A stretch of 64,000 nt of DNA from an uncultured Oscillospiraceae bacterium (GCA_900539195.1 UQBC01000001.1:62001-126000), one strand, 5' to 3'. Shown: positions 1-8,187, numbered from the stretch's first letter. Made by a program: numbers and translations. Notes: generated from the letters alone by a model not told the origin.

Positions 1-692
1 ATGTTTCCGAGGATCACCGTTTCGGCACTGACGCATTTCTTCTTGCAGATTTTGCCGACCCCGCACCTCACCATAAGGTGTGCGACCTGTGTACAGGCTG
101 CGGTATAGTTCCGCTGATAATGTGCAGAAACATATCCAAAAAGCCCCCGAAAGAGATATACGGCATTGAGATAATGCCTGAAGCTGTAGAGCTTTTTGAT
201 AAAAGCGTTGCCGAAAATAACCTTTCGGACAGAATAAAGCCGGTTCTTTGCGACCTTAAAGACCCGCAGGGCGTACCCCGTGAATACTTCGACATAGTGA
301 CGGTAAATCCGCCCTACTGGAAAAAAGGCTCGGGTGAGGAACGCCTTTCCGATGTACAGGCGGCGGCAAGACACGAGATACTGTGCGATATAGACGATGT
401 TATGAAAACCTCAGCGTCACTTTTAAAATATGGCGGAAGTCTTAAAATATGTCAGATACCGCTTCGCCTTGCCGATGTCATCTGCTCTATGCGTTCACAC
501 GGGATCGAACCGAAGGTTATGCAGAATGTAGTTAACCGCAGAGGCGGTAAGCCGTGGCTCGTGCTTATAAGCGGAAAAAAGGGCGGCAAACCCGGAATGG
601 AGCTTCTCCCCGATTTTGAAGTTTACACCGGCAACGGCTACAGCGATGAAATGAACAGAATCTACTACGGCACAAAAATGAAGAAAGGCTGA
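1..692 (+). CDS. TrmN6-like tRNA (adenine-N6)-methyltransferase, 5' end cut by window
   Basis: The frame is open from the window edge, so the true start lies upstream; 229 residues are visible in the frame beginning at base 3. The first residues (RFGTDAFLLADF) and the SAM-binding stretch (VCDLCTGCGIVPL) match the TrmN6/YfiC family, which methylates N6 of A37 in tRNA1(Val). The adenine-N6 motif NPPY is at bases 306-317 (about visible residue 102), followed by W. The ATG at base 1 is out of frame. An in-frame GTG at 78 would cut off the first SAM-binding strand and is not a credible start. rsmI follows 9 bases downstream, a common pairing in Firmicutes. Family assignment is firm; exact tRNA specificity is inferred. 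Confidence 0.85.
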   Translation, partial: VSEDHRFGTDAFLLADFADPAPHHKVCDLCTGCGIVPLIMCRNISKKPPKEIYGIEIMPEAVELFDKSVAENNLSDRIKPVLCDLKDPQGVPREYFDIVTVNPPYWKKGSGEERLSDVQAAARHEILCDIDDVMKTSASLLKYGGSLKICQIPLRLADVICSMRSHGIEPKVMQNVVNRRGGKPWLVLISGKKGGKPGMELLPDFEVYTGNGYSDEMNRIYYGTKMKKG

Positions 693-701
693 CACAGAAA
701 T

Positions 702-1532
702 ATGGCAGGAAAATTATATATAGTCGGCACTCCGATAGGAAATTTGTCGGACCTGTCGCCGAGAGCTGTTGAAACACTCGGCAAGGTCGATTTTATCGCC
801 GCAGAGGATACAAGAGTAACTCAGAAGCTGCTTACCCACTTCTCTATAAGCAAGCCTATGGTGAGCTACCACAAGTTCAGCGGTAACAAGCGTGGCGAGG
901 ATATAACCGCCCGTCTGCTTGACGGCGAAACCTGCGCCATAGTGACCGACGCAGGTATGCCCTGCATATCCGACCCCGGCGAAGAGCTTGTAAGAGAGTG
1001 CCACGAGCACGGCGTTGAGATAGAAAGCGTACCGGGACCCAGCGCCGCAATAACAGCGCTTTGTATGAGCGGACTTGACACCTCACGCTTCAGCTTCGAG
1101 GGATTTTTAAGCGTTACCAAAAAACAGCGTGACGAACACCTTGACGAAATCAAGGACTTTTCAAGAACGCTTATATTCTATGAAGCGCCCCATAAGCTTA
1201 AAAACACTCTCGACGATCTGTACAGAGTTCTCGGAAACCGACAGATAGCCCTTTGCAGAGAGCTTACCAAGATACACGAGGAAGTTATTAAGGGTACTAT
1301 ATCAGAAATGATAGAACGCTACAAGGAGCTTACGCCGAGAGGCGAATATGTGCTTGTAGTCGAGGGAAAACCAAAGGTAAAGGAAAACGAGGATATAACG
1401 CTTTCCGATGCCGCACTTATGGCAAAAGAGCTGGTCGACGATGGAATTAAGCCGTCCGACGCCTGCAGACAGGTTGCAGGAAAAACCCCGTTCTCAAAGT
1501 CGGAAATATATAAGGAATATCTTAATATGTAA
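702..1532 (+). CDS. rsmI: 16S rRNA (cytidine-1402-2'-O)-methyltransferase RsmI
   Basis: RsmI uses SAM to methylate the 2'-O of C1402 in the 16S rRNA decoding centre. The 276-residue protein has the usual family length and the tetrapyrrole-methylase fold: GTPIGNL at residues 9-15, AEDTR at 34-38, VTDAGMPCISDPG at 80-92, then VPGPSA near 110. It follows the TrmN6-like gene by 9 bases, so the two RNA methyltransferases are probably co-transcribed. The C-terminal part (DALKELVDDG-like helices) is ordinary for the family. Nothing unusual was seen. Confidence 0.95.
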   Translation: MAGKLYIVGTPIGNLSDLSPRAVETLGKVDFIAAEDTRVTQKLLTHFSISKPMVSYHKFSGNKRGEDITARLLDGETCAIVTDAGMPCISDPGEELVRECHEHGVEIESVPGPSAAITALCMSGLDTSRFSFEGFLSVTKKQRDEHLDEIKDFSRTLIFYEAPHKLKNTLDDLYRVLGNRQIALCRELTKIHEEVIKGTISEMIERYKELTPRGEYVLVVEGKPKVKENEDITLSDAALMAKELVDDGIKPSDACRQVAGKTPFSKSEIYKEYLNM

Positions 1533-1573
1533 ATCTGCCGTCAGGCTTTAATAATACCGAAAGGAAAAATACT

Positions 1574-1729
1574 ATGGAAGAAAAGAAGAAAAAGAATTAC
1601 GTTGTTCCCGTTATAGGCGCTCTCATAGCTGTTGTAGCGTGCGTTGCCTATATCGTTATGAAGTTTGCGTCACAGCAGCAACAGCTTGAGGACAAGTGGA
1701 GCGAGTATGACGATTGCGGCTGGATGTAA
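1574..1729 (+). CDS. Small single-helix membrane protein, 51 residues
   Basis: The ORF begins MEEKKKKNYVVPVIGALIAV: a lysine-rich N-terminus, one membrane helix (about residues 9-31), a QQQQ stretch, and an acidic tail ending DDCGWM. An AAAGGA ribosome site lies about 8 bases before the ATG. It sits between rsmI and the SCIFF peptide gene; the SCIFF promoter starts 17 bases after its stop, so it is more likely read with rsmI. The function is not recognised. The positive-inside rule predicts N-in/C-out topology, placing its only terminal Cys outside. Confidence 0.6.
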   Translation: MEEKKKKNYVVPVIGALIAVVACVAYIVMKFASQQQQLEDKWSEYDDCGWM

Positions 1730-1745
1730 TTTTTCAAAATAACTA

Positions 1746-1774
1746 TTGAAATTTCCGTATCTTTATGATACAAT
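1746..1774 (+). promoter_or_regulatory. Sigma-A promoter of the SCIFF peptide gene
   Basis: A -35 TTGAAA (1746-1751) and a -10 TACAAT (1769-1774) are separated by exactly 17 bases. The ATG of the peptide gene is 31 bases past the -10 box, with ACGGAGG as ribosome site. Confidence 0.75.
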
Positions 1775-1804
1775 TAGAATGATAACATAAACGGAGGTGT
1801 TTTT

Positions 1805-1951
1805 ATGAAGCACATTAAGACAGTTAACAAGGCTAACCTCAAGGAAACAGCTGCTAAGGGCGGTTGCGGCAGATGCCAGACTTCATGCCAGTCCGCTTGC
1901 AAGACAAGCTGCACAGTAGCTAACCAGAAGTGCGAGGCTTTAAACAAGTAA
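1805..1951 (+). CDS. scfA: SCIFF ranthipeptide precursor (six cysteines in forty-five residues)
   Basis: A 48-residue precursor begins MKHIKTVNKANLKE and carries six cysteines at 21, 24, 28, 32, 36 and 43 in the spacing CxxCxxxCxxxCxxxCxxxxxxC, which defines the SCIFF family of Clostridia. It lies directly upstream of its radical SAM maturase. In the characterised Clostridium thermocellum homologue (CteA) the maturase joins Cys32 to Thr37; both residues occur at the same numbers here, so the same thioether is expected (inference). The ribosome site CGGAGG sits before the ATG at 1805. No dedicated exporter or protease is adjacent, which is usual for SCIFF loci. The biological role of SCIFF is unknown. 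Confidence 0.95.
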   Translation: MKHIKTVNKANLKETAAKGGCGRCQTSCQSACKTSCTVANQKCEALNK

Positions 1952-1977
1952 GCCACGGGTAAGAGAAAAGCTTTGAA

Positions 1978-2005
1978 AGCTCCCGAACAAAAACGGGAGC
2001 TTTTG
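1978..2005 (+). terminator. Hairpin between SCIFF peptide and maturase genes
   Basis: AGCTCCCG (1978-1985) pairs perfectly with CGGGAGCT (1994-2001), followed by a short T run. It is 26 bases past the peptide stop and 56 before the maturase start. A leaky terminator or mRNA-stabilising hairpin here would give far more peptide than enzyme mRNA. Confidence 0.7.
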
Positions 2006-2060
2006 GCTTGTTTGAATATTTCGGCGGGCAACCGCCTTATATAAGAAAAGGATACAACCA

Positions 2061-3434
2061 ATGAAAGAAATGATACATAAGTATGTACAGAACGGTCAGT
2101 ACATTGTACTTGACGTATGCAGCGGCGGCGTTCACGTTGTCGATGAGCTGACATATAAGCTCCTTGACTATGTCGCTCCCCCTTTTTCCGATGTATGTCC
2201 CGATGAGATAATTGCTAAGATGGGTGGCTTCGACAAAGAGGACGTAAAGGAGTGCTACGCAGAGCTTAAAGAGCTTTACGACGCAAAGATGCTGTTCACT
2301 GAGGACGATTACGAGCAGTACGCCGCAATGGCTATGAAAGCTCCTATAAAGGCTATGTGCCTGCACGTTTCGCACGACTGTAACTTAAGATGCAAATACT
2401 GCTTTGCCCAGACAGGCGACTTCGGCGGCGACAGAATGCTGATGAAACCCGAAACAGGTAAGAAGGCTATGGACTTCCTTATTGAACACAGCGCCAACAG
2501 AGAGAACCTTGAGGTCGACTTCTTCGGCGGCGAGCCTCTGATGGCTTGGGATACCGTAGTCGAAACTGTAAAGTACGCAAGAAGCATAGAAAAACAGCAC
2601 GGCAAGAACTTCCGCTTCACCATTACAACAAACGGTATGCTCCTTGACGATGAAAAGATCGACTATATCAATAAGGAAATGTCAAACTGCGTATTATCGC
2701 TTGACGGAAGAAAAGAAGTTAACGATAATATCCGCCCCACTCCGAACGGCAAGGGAAGCTATGATATAATCGTTCCGAAATATCAGAAGCTGGTAGCCGG
2801 CAGAGGCACAAAGGACTATTATGTAAGAGGTACGTTCACAAAGTACAACCTCGACTTTGCAAACGATGTTTTACATATAAGCGATCTCGGCTTTGAACAG
2901 CTCTCGGTAGAGCCTGTTGTGACCGATCCCGAGATGCCTTACGCTATTACAGAGAGCGACCTGCCCACGATATTTGCCGAGTATGACAGACTTGAAAAGC
3001 TGATGGAGGAGCAGAAGCTCGCTAATAAGCGCAAGTTCAATTTCTTCCACTTTATGATAGACTTAAATCAGGGTCCCTGCGCCGTAAAGCGTCTGCGTGG
3101 ATGCGGATGCGGCAACGAATATGTTGCCGTTACCCCAGACGGCGATATTTATCCCTGTCACCAGTTTGTCGGAATTGAAGAGTGGAAGATGGGCGACATT
3201 TTCTCAGACAAGATTGATCAGAAGATAAAGGATTACTTTGCCGGTATACATATCTACAGCAAGGAAAACTGCGGTAACTGCTGGGCAAGATTCTACTGCT
3301 CGGGCGGCTGTAACGCAAACAGCTTTATCTATGAGGGCGATGTAAAGAAGCCCCACAAGCTGTCCTGCGAACTTCAGAAAAAGCGTATCGAATGTGCCAT
3401 CGCACTTGCGGCGGCAGGTAAAGACGCCGAATAA
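2061..3434 (+). CDS. scfB: SCIFF maturase, radical SAM/SPASM thioether-forming enzyme
   Basis: This 457-residue enzyme installs a Cys-to-Thr sulfur-to-carbon thioether in the SCIFF peptide by radical SAM chemistry. An N-terminal RRE-like peptide-binding region (about 1-90) precedes the radical SAM cluster motif C107-NLR-C111-KY-C114. A C-terminal SPASM domain is rich in Cys (CAVK, GCGCGNE, YPCHQF, ENCGNC, YCSGGCNANS), enough to hold two auxiliary 4Fe-4S clusters. The pairing with scfA is the normal arrangement in Clostridia. A convergent terminator lies 15 bases after the stop. Confidence 0.95.
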   Translation: MKEMIHKYVQNGQYIVLDVCSGGVHVVDELTYKLLDYVAPPFSDVCPDEIIAKMGGFDKEDVKECYAELKELYDAKMLFTEDDYEQYAAMAMKAPIKAMCLHVSHDCNLRCKYCFAQTGDFGGDRMLMKPETGKKAMDFLIEHSANRENLEVDFFGGEPLMAWDTVVETVKYARSIEKQHGKNFRFTITTNGMLLDDEKIDYINKEMSNCVLSLDGRKEVNDNIRPTPNGKGSYDIIVPKYQKLVAGRGTKDYYVRGTFTKYNLDFANDVLHISDLGFEQLSVEPVVTDPEMPYAITESDLPTIFAEYDRLEKLMEEQKLANKRKFNFFHFMIDLNQGPCAVKRLRGCGCGNEYVAVTPDGDIYPCHQFVGIEEWKMGDIFSDKIDQKIKDYFAGIHIYSKENCGNCWARFYCSGGCNANSFIYEGDVKKPHKLSCELQKKRIECAIALAAAGKDAE

Positions 3435-3448
3435 CCGGATATAAGATA

Positions 3449-3480
3449 GGACGTGACCGCCAAAGTCACGTCCTTTATTT
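3449..3480 (+). terminator. Terminator after scfB
   Basis: GGACGTGAC (3449-3457) pairs perfectly with GTCACGTCC (3465-3473), followed by TTTATTTTAT. The 3' tail overlaps the stop of the convergent amidohydrolase gene. Confidence 0.85.
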
Positions 3481-4277
3481 TATATATCTATCTTTAACAG
3501 CTCCGCCGCATTTTTATAAAATATCTTATCCTTTGCGCTGTCGCTTATCGGCATTCTGTCGATCATACCTATCTCATCGTGCGGATCGCTCCACGGAAGG
3601 TCGCTTCCGAACAATATCCTGTCCTCGCCGTATGCCCTGAACATTTCCATAAACATCTCGTCCGACATATACTCTGCACAGTACGCTGTGTCAAAATAGA
3701 TATTCCTTGCGTCCCTGATATAATACAGCACACTCTCCCAGTTTGCCATTCCGCCCATATGCGCCCCGATAAATGTGCAATTGGGATACTTCTTCGCCAT
3801 TTCGGCAAGGTCTGCCGGCATTGCGTGGAACGTCATAGATGATATAGGGTCATATCCCATGTGAAGAATAACCGGAAGCCCCAGTTCACCGCATTTCTTA
3901 TATATTCTCTGCATACACGGCTCAAACATAAAATGGCCCTGATAATCCGGATGTAATTTAACACCGTGAAGCCCCAAGGACGATATGCGTTCAAGCTCGC
4001 TGTCAAGCTCATCGCTGTCGGGGTGTACCGTGCCGAATGATATAATATTGCCGTGGTTCTGAGCTATTGCCCAGTTGTTGATAGTCGTCTGCTGTGTGGG
4101 CTTTGTTGCGACCGGCAGTAAAACGCCGTAATCTATACCCCACTCTTTCAGCTTCTGCCTTGTATCGTCTATTCTTCCGTTTGTATAAACGTTGCAGTTT
4201 GCCGTATCCTTCAGCTTCTGCACCGCTCTGTCGGCTATTTCATCAGCATAGGCGTGTATGTGAAAATCAATGTACAT
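3480..4277 (-). CDS. Amidohydrolase-2 family metal-dependent hydrolase
   Basis: A 265-residue TIM-barrel hydrolase of the amidohydrolase/ACMSD-like group. Metal-ligand candidates are visible in the usual order: FHIH (H6, H8), KLHP (H109), ILHMGY (H139), GAHMGG (H173) and FGSDLPW (D226). Substrates in this family range from hydrolysable amides to decarboxylated aromatic acids and cannot be told from sequence. The start has an AAGGA ribosome site. It is the last of three minus-strand genes after a Nudix hydrolase and a DinB-fold protein, with gaps of 17 and 3 bases, so they form an operon. Confidence 0.85.
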   Translation of the reverse strand: MYIDFHIHAYADEIADRAVQKLKDTANCNVYTNGRIDDTRQKLKEWGIDYGVLLPVATKPTQQTTINNWAIAQNHGNIISFGTVHPDSDELDSELERISSLGLHGVKLHPDYQGHFMFEPCMQRIYKKCGELGLPVILHMGYDPISSMTFHAMPADLAEMAKKYPNCTFIGAHMGGMANWESVLYYIRDARNIYFDTAYCAEYMSDEMFMEMFRAYGEDRILFGSDLPWSDPHDEIGMIDRMPISDSAKDKIFYKNAAELLKIDI

Positions 4278-4294
4278 CTTCTGTTCCTTCGTTC

Positions 4295-4789
4295 TTATTC
4301 GTCAAATAATTTGTCTGTCTGTTTCCCGTCAAGCCCTGCGAATATCGGAAATTTTCCCGTTCTCTCTATAGTTTGACCGTTTATCATTCCTATATGCGAG
4401 GAAATGTGCCTGAACTGTCCTAAGATAAGTTCAAGCCTTGTATATTCACACCCATCAGGCTTTTCGTCAAGCTCTTCATCACTCAGCTCATCAAGATATT
4501 TTTCCGTTTTGAGCCGCACTTTATGCAGATAGTCCAGCAACTCTTTATCGCTCAGAACAACATTGCAAGGATTATCGGGATTGTCCATTCCGTTTTCGTG
4601 AAAACCGGGTTCTGTGAATTTTGACGGATTGAAAAACCACTTGTCAGCCGAGTGAATGGCATGATACACATACCGCCACGCAGGTGTACCGCAAACCGGT
4701 GCGTTTCTGTCGTATGTTTTAATTGCCGTTTCCATATTGATAAAGTTCGTTATCGTTTGTTTTTTTATCATTCGGCATACGTCATTCAT
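4295..4789 (-). CDS. DinB-fold protein
   Basis: The 164-residue protein has the DinB/YfiT four-helix layout with a likely metal triad: H46 in the first helix (YHAIHSADKW) and H128/H132 in the last (FRHISSHIG). Members bind a divalent metal and often act as thiol-dependent transferases; several are damage-induced, but the reaction here is unknown. An AAAGGAG ribosome site 6 bases upstream supports the ATG at 4789. It starts 3 bases after the Nudix stop, so the two are translationally close. Confidence 0.75.
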   Translation of the reverse strand: MNDVCRMIKKQTITNFINMETAIKTYDRNAPVCGTPAWRYVYHAIHSADKWFFNPSKFTEPGFHENGMDNPDNPCNVVLSDKELLDYLHKVRLKTEKYLDELSDEELDEKPDGCEYTRLELILGQFRHISSHIGMINGQTIERTGKFPIFAGLDGKQTDKLFDE

Positions 4790-4792
4790 ATT

Positions 4793-5314
4793 TTACTCCT
4801 TTGAAAAGTTACCTCTTTTTGTTCTGTAGTTGAACAGCATATCAATATAGCTTTTGTAGTACGGTATAAATGCGCCGCTGTCGATAAGCGAATATATTTC
4901 ATCTCTGTCCGCCCACTTCGCCGCCTGCACTTCCTCAGCCTGTAATTTTAGCTCGGACACAGCTATATCCTTGTGTATTACATAAACATCGTCAAACCCG
5001 CGCTCAAAATGTACCGTCAGCATAGGGCGGTCGTGCGAAAAATCGTGGGTTATGCCGAGCTCCTCGTACAGCTCACGGCTTGCCGCCTGCCTGCTGTTTT
5101 CACCGGTGACCGCACTTCCTCCGACCGATACGTCCCATTTACCGGGGAAGCTCTTTTTAAACGGTTGACGCTGTTGTATAAGCATTTTGCCTTCGCTGTT
5201 AAAAATGCATATATGTATAACAAGATGGTAACGGCTTTCGGGAAGCGGATCTCCGCGTTCTATAGTTTCTCCTGTAAGCCTGCGTTCATCGTCGTATAAG
5301 TCAAACAGCTCCAT
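4793..5314 (-). CDS. Nudix hydrolase, isopentenyl-diphosphate-isomerase-like type
   Basis: The Nudix box is complete: G66 x5 E72 x7 R80-E81-L-Y-E84-E85-L-G87-I88. It cleaves or isomerises a nucleoside- or isoprenoid-diphosphate substrate with Mg2+. The N-terminus (MELFDLYDDERR) and YHLVIHICIFN resemble the YfcD/Idi-like group common in Firmicutes, where substrate is unknown. The start is taken at 5314, where GGAGG stands 8 bases upstream; a longer frame to 5365 has an unlikely 17-residue lead and no ribosome site. First gene of the three-gene minus-strand operon. Confidence 0.85.
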   Translation of the reverse strand: MELFDLYDDERRLTGETIERGDPLPESRYHLVIHICIFNSEGKMLIQQRQPFKKSFPGKWDVSVGGSAVTGENSRQAASRELYEELGITHDFSHDRPMLTVHFERGFDDVYVIHKDIAVSELKLQAEEVQAAKWADRDEIYSLIDSGAFIPYYKSYIDMLFNYRTKRGNFSKE

Positions 5315-5395
5315 ATTACAACCTCCGGGTGTTACTATTATAGCACTTCTCATGCCTATGTGCAATACGAACTAATGCTTTGCTTTTATCGACAT

Positions 5396-5424
5396 AAAAA
5401 GAGGAGTACCTTTCGATACTCCTC
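5396..5424 (-). terminator. Distal of two tandem terminators for the ABC operon
   Basis: Read on the minus strand, GAGGAGTATC - GAAA - GGTACTCCTC forms a 10-bp stem with a GNRA-type loop, then TTTTT. Confidence 0.85.
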
Positions 5425-5456
5425 GCGGCAAGCTGCCGCTCCCAATTCCGCCTTTT
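5425..5456 (-). repeat. REP-like palindromic element, copy 1
   Basis: On the minus strand it reads AAAGGCGGAATTGGGAGCGG then CAGCTTGCCGC, ending in the palindrome GCGGCA-AGC-TGCCGC seen on the plus strand. It matches three other copies in the window (5618-5647, 34311-34342, 34343-34374). It abuts the distal terminator. Confidence 0.65.
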
Positions 5457-5520
5457 TGACTGATACAATACCGCTACAGTTTGATTAACGGCGGATTCAA
5501 CTGATAGTAGTAAGCCAAAC

Positions 5521-5549
5521 AAAAAGAGGAGCATCTTCCAATACTCCTC
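5521..5549 (-). terminator. Proximal of two tandem terminators for the ABC operon
   Basis: On the minus strand GAGGAGTAT pairs with ATGCTCCTC (one G-U pair), followed by TTTTT. Its stem sequence is nearly the same as that of the terminator at 5396-5424, suggesting local duplication. Confidence 0.8.
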
Positions 5550-5617
5550 TTAAATTTATGTTTTCGCTATCGTTCAAACCGCCGTCAGCGGAACTTGCAT
5601 ATATCGCTAATGTTCCA

Positions 5618-5647
5618 AAAGGCGAATCGGGAGCGGCGGCACGCCGC
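5618..5647 (+). repeat. REP-like palindromic element, copy 2
   Basis: AAAGGCGAATCGGGAGCGGC followed by GGCACGCCGC matches copy 1 at about 27 of 31 positions by eye. It ends in a GC-rich palindrome immediately downstream of the ABC operon's last stop codon. Confidence 0.6.
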
Positions 5648-5658
5648 CCGCCGCCAGC

Positions 5659-6930
5659 TTAGTTGGCAAGACCTGAACGTTCGATACCTTCAACGAACTG
5701 CTTCTGTAAGAAGATGTACATGATAAGTATCGGAAGTAATGACATTAAGCATCCTGCTTCTATCCATACCAGATAGTCACTCGCTATACCATTCTGTTCA
5801 CCTGTGAAATAAATCATCATGGTCGTACCCAGACGGTCAATTTCCATTGCTATCGTGTAGGGATTTGTGAAGAACATACCCGTTACATAAGAGTCGTTCC
5901 AGTACCATACGATTGAGAAGATGAATACTGTTAAGAACGAAGTCTTAGCATTCGGTACCATAACACGGATAAACGTCATGAAAGGTCCGCAGCCATCGAG
6001 GTATGCGGCATCTTCGAGATCCTTGGGCAGTCCTCTGAAGAACTGTCTGAACAGAAGTATAAATACGCCTGCTCTGATACCGTTGCAGAAGAATGCCTGT
6101 AAGTACAGTGCGATAGGAGTACTTACAAGGTTAACTGCATCGCCTGTAATAAGTCTTATAAGACCAAACACATCAAAGAATCTGAACTGCATATACAGAG
6201 GGATAAGTATTACCTGTACGGGGACGATGATCTGTAAGATAACAATACCGAACATAAGTCCCTTACCCTTGAACTTGAAACGTGCAAAGCCGTAACCGGT
6301 GATACCGCAGGTAACGACCTGGATCATCGAGCACACAACGTTTACAAGTATCGTTTGTAGGAGCACCTTCGGGAAGTCCATTGCTACCCATACATCAACG
6401 AAGTTGGAGAAGATAACTTCCTTAGGAATCCACATTACTGAAGGGTCACTCATTTCCGACTGAGGTCTGAGTGCAGTTGACAGCATATAGAGCATAGGAT
6501 ACAGAATTACGAAACCGAGTCCGAACAGGATAAGGAAACGGAACACAGGCCATACCTTGTCGGTAATTCTTCTTCTGAAGATGTACTTGTAGTGCTTTCT
6601 TTCCTGCTGATTGTAGTTACGATAATTCTTGATTATCTGCCAGTTGCTTACATGGTAGATATTCTTGAGTTCCTTAGCCTTTTTCTTTTCAGCCTTCTTC
6701 TGAGCTCTCTTTGATTCGGGCTTTCCTGTTGCGATAGGCTTGATAACTCCTACCTGAAGCTCGTCTTCAGCCTTTTCGGGAGCGGCAGAAGCATCAGCTT
6801 CGCCGTTGATCTCCTTTATAGCCTCGCCGATAGCTTCGGGAGAAGCGTTATCAGCGGGTGCAGCTGCGGCTGCGTCTTCATTAGTCTGCTGAACATCAGC
6901 ATTTAACTGTTCTAATTCTTTTTCGCTCAC
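5659..6930 (-). CDS. Carbohydrate-type ABC permease (MalG-like) with long cytosolic N-extension
   Basis: This 423-residue protein has a C-terminal MalG-type permease of about 295 residues and six predicted membrane helices. The ATPase-contacting EAA loop is at about residues 307-327 (EDAAYLDG, then FIRVMVP). The first 125 residues are an unusual extension: Ala/Glu-rich and disordered to about 60, then strongly basic (KRAQKKAEKKKAKE), then a KNYRNYNQQERKHYKYIFRRR segment before the first helix near 128. It starts 13 bases after the partner permease and is the last gene of the operon. The transported substrate is unknown. Confidence 0.85.
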   Translation of the reverse strand: MSEKELEQLNADVQQTNEDAAAAAPADNASPEAIGEAIKEINGEADASAAPEKAEDELQVGVIKPIATGKPESKRAQKKAEKKKAKELKNIYHVSNWQIIKNYRNYNQQERKHYKYIFRRRITDKVWPVFRFLILFGLGFVILYPMLYMLSTALRPQSEMSDPSVMWIPKEVIFSNFVDVWVAMDFPKVLLQTILVNVVCSMIQVVTCGITGYGFARFKFKGKGLMFGIVILQIIVPVQVILIPLYMQFRFFDVFGLIRLITGDAVNLVSTPIALYLQAFFCNGIRAGVFILLFRQFFRGLPKDLEDAAYLDGCGPFMTFIRVMVPNAKTSFLTVFIFSIVWYWNDSYVTGMFFTNPYTIAMEIDRLGTTMMIYFTGEQNGIASDYLVWIEAGCLMSLLPILIMYIFLQKQFVEGIERSGLAN

Positions 6931-6942
6931 AACTACACCTCC

Positions 6943-8187
6943 TTAATCATTTTCGTAGAATACGAACTTAGATACGATAGCCACTATAATTGCAAGTGCT
7001 ACTGCAACTATAAGGAAGTAAATCCAAGCCATCGCTGATGAAAGACCGTATTTTAAGTTTCTCGACTGAGCAAGCACGATCTTCATTACGGCGTTCTCGG
7101 AATCGATGAATGTATCGATGACCGTGTATATCAGGTTTGCCAATATCATCGGGCTTATCATCGGGAAGGTAATCTTCCAGAAGAATTCCCATCCTGTTGC
7201 ACCCTCCATAGATGCCGCTTCCTTTGCGGAAGTAGGTATCTGCTGTAATGCGGCAAGGAATATCAGTATCTGAATACCGGCACTCCATAACAGGTTGAAG
7301 ATGTCGCTTGTGATTGTCTGAATTGTTGTCGTCAACTGTTCGTTTAGGTTGTAGATACCCAAAAATTCAAGCAGCTGGTCAACTAGGTCGGTCTGGAACA
7401 GTGCGCTGAACTGCTCACCGCTCGAAATACCGTTGTTTGAAATATCTCCTCGTATTACCGCAAGTACAGGACCTGTTGCAACGAGAACCGGCAAGAAGAA
7501 TACCGCTCTTGCAAACGTTCTGCCTCTGAACTTCTGGTTAAGTAGCAGTGCGATAAACAGTGAGAATATCATTACTACGACTACCTGCGGTACCATTGCT
7601 CCGAGTGACTCGGTAAGCTTGGGGAGGTAATCCTGATTCTTGAAGAGTGCCTCTTCATAGTTTCCGAAGTTGTTCCACTCGGTATAAATACCCGCTGAGG
7701 ACATTCCTCTCTGTGCAGCCTGCTCGGGTGTTGTTACGAGCTCGGTGTAACACAGTGAATACCATGCCGACTGGAATATCGGGATAAGGAACATATAGAT
7801 AACGCCGACGATCCATATTGCTATGAAACCGTAACCGTAAAGTCCCTTTTTCTTTTCATAAGAAATACGTGATTTCTTGATTTCTTTCTGTACTCTGGGC
7901 TGTCTGCGGCGGATATCCACCTCTTCGCCCTCTACATTGAGCGCTGCTGCGGCAGCTGTCATATGAGCCGACTTCTGAACAACAGATTCTGCTGTAGCGG
8001 CAGGCTCATCAGCGGAAGCGTCGACCGTTTCCTGCACTGTTTCAGGCTCTGATACTGTTGTATCAGCTACCGTTTCGGCAGGAGCAGCCTGCTCGGCTGC
8101 GGGTGCGTCATTAACGGGAGTCTCGGCGGCATCGGTCGTCTTCATTGCTTCAATTTCTTCATTCGGGTTGAAATTCGAATTATTCAT
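6943..8187 (-). CDS. Carbohydrate-type ABC permease (MalF-like) with long cytosolic N-extension
   Basis: The 414-residue protein pairs with the MalG-like permease encoded next. About 115 residues of Ala/Glu/Thr/Pro-rich, low-complexity sequence are followed by a basic patch (RRRQPRVQKEIKKSR) and the first membrane helix near residue 119. A periplasm-equivalent loop between helices 1 and 2 is large. The EAA-type loop (AKEAASMEGATGWEFFWKI) lies in the C-terminal third. Its start overlaps the end of the DUF5696 gene by 8 bases. Both members of this permease pair share the same type of extension, whereas the second permease pair in the operon lacks it. Confidence 0.85.
   Translation of the reverse strand: MNNSNFNPNEEIEAMKTTDAAETPVNDAPAAEQAAPAETVADTTVSEPETVQETVDASADEPAATAESVVQKSAHMTAAAAALNVEGEEVDIRRRQPRVQKEIKKSRISYEKKKGLYGYGFIAIWIVGVIYMFLIPIFQSAWYSLCYTELVTTPEQAAQRGMSSAGIYTEWNNFGNYEEALFKNQDYLPKLTESLGAMVPQVVVVMIFSLFIALLLNQKFRGRTFARAVFFLPVLVATGPVLAVIRGDISNNGISSGEQFSALFQTDLVDQLLEFLGIYNLNEQLTTTIQTITSDIFNLLWSAGIQILIFLAALQQIPTSAKEAASMEGATGWEFFWKITFPMISPMILANLIYTVIDTFIDSENAVMKIVLAQSRNLKYGLSSAMAWIYFLIVAVALAIIVAIVSKFVFYEND

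Larger units (their letters stand above)
5315..5658. other. Gene-free gap with tandem terminators and REP-like elements
   Basis: This 344-base gap holds two minus-strand terminators (5396-5424 and 5521-5549) and two REP-like palindromes (5425-5456 and 5618-5647). An open frame across 5316-5534 on the minus strand runs through both classes of element and is not credible as a gene. Confidence 0.7.

Noticed and set aside
5316..5534. Possible 72-residue minus-strand gene
   Set aside because: It runs through a terminator and a REP-like unit, lacks a ribosome site and overlaps the Nudix start.
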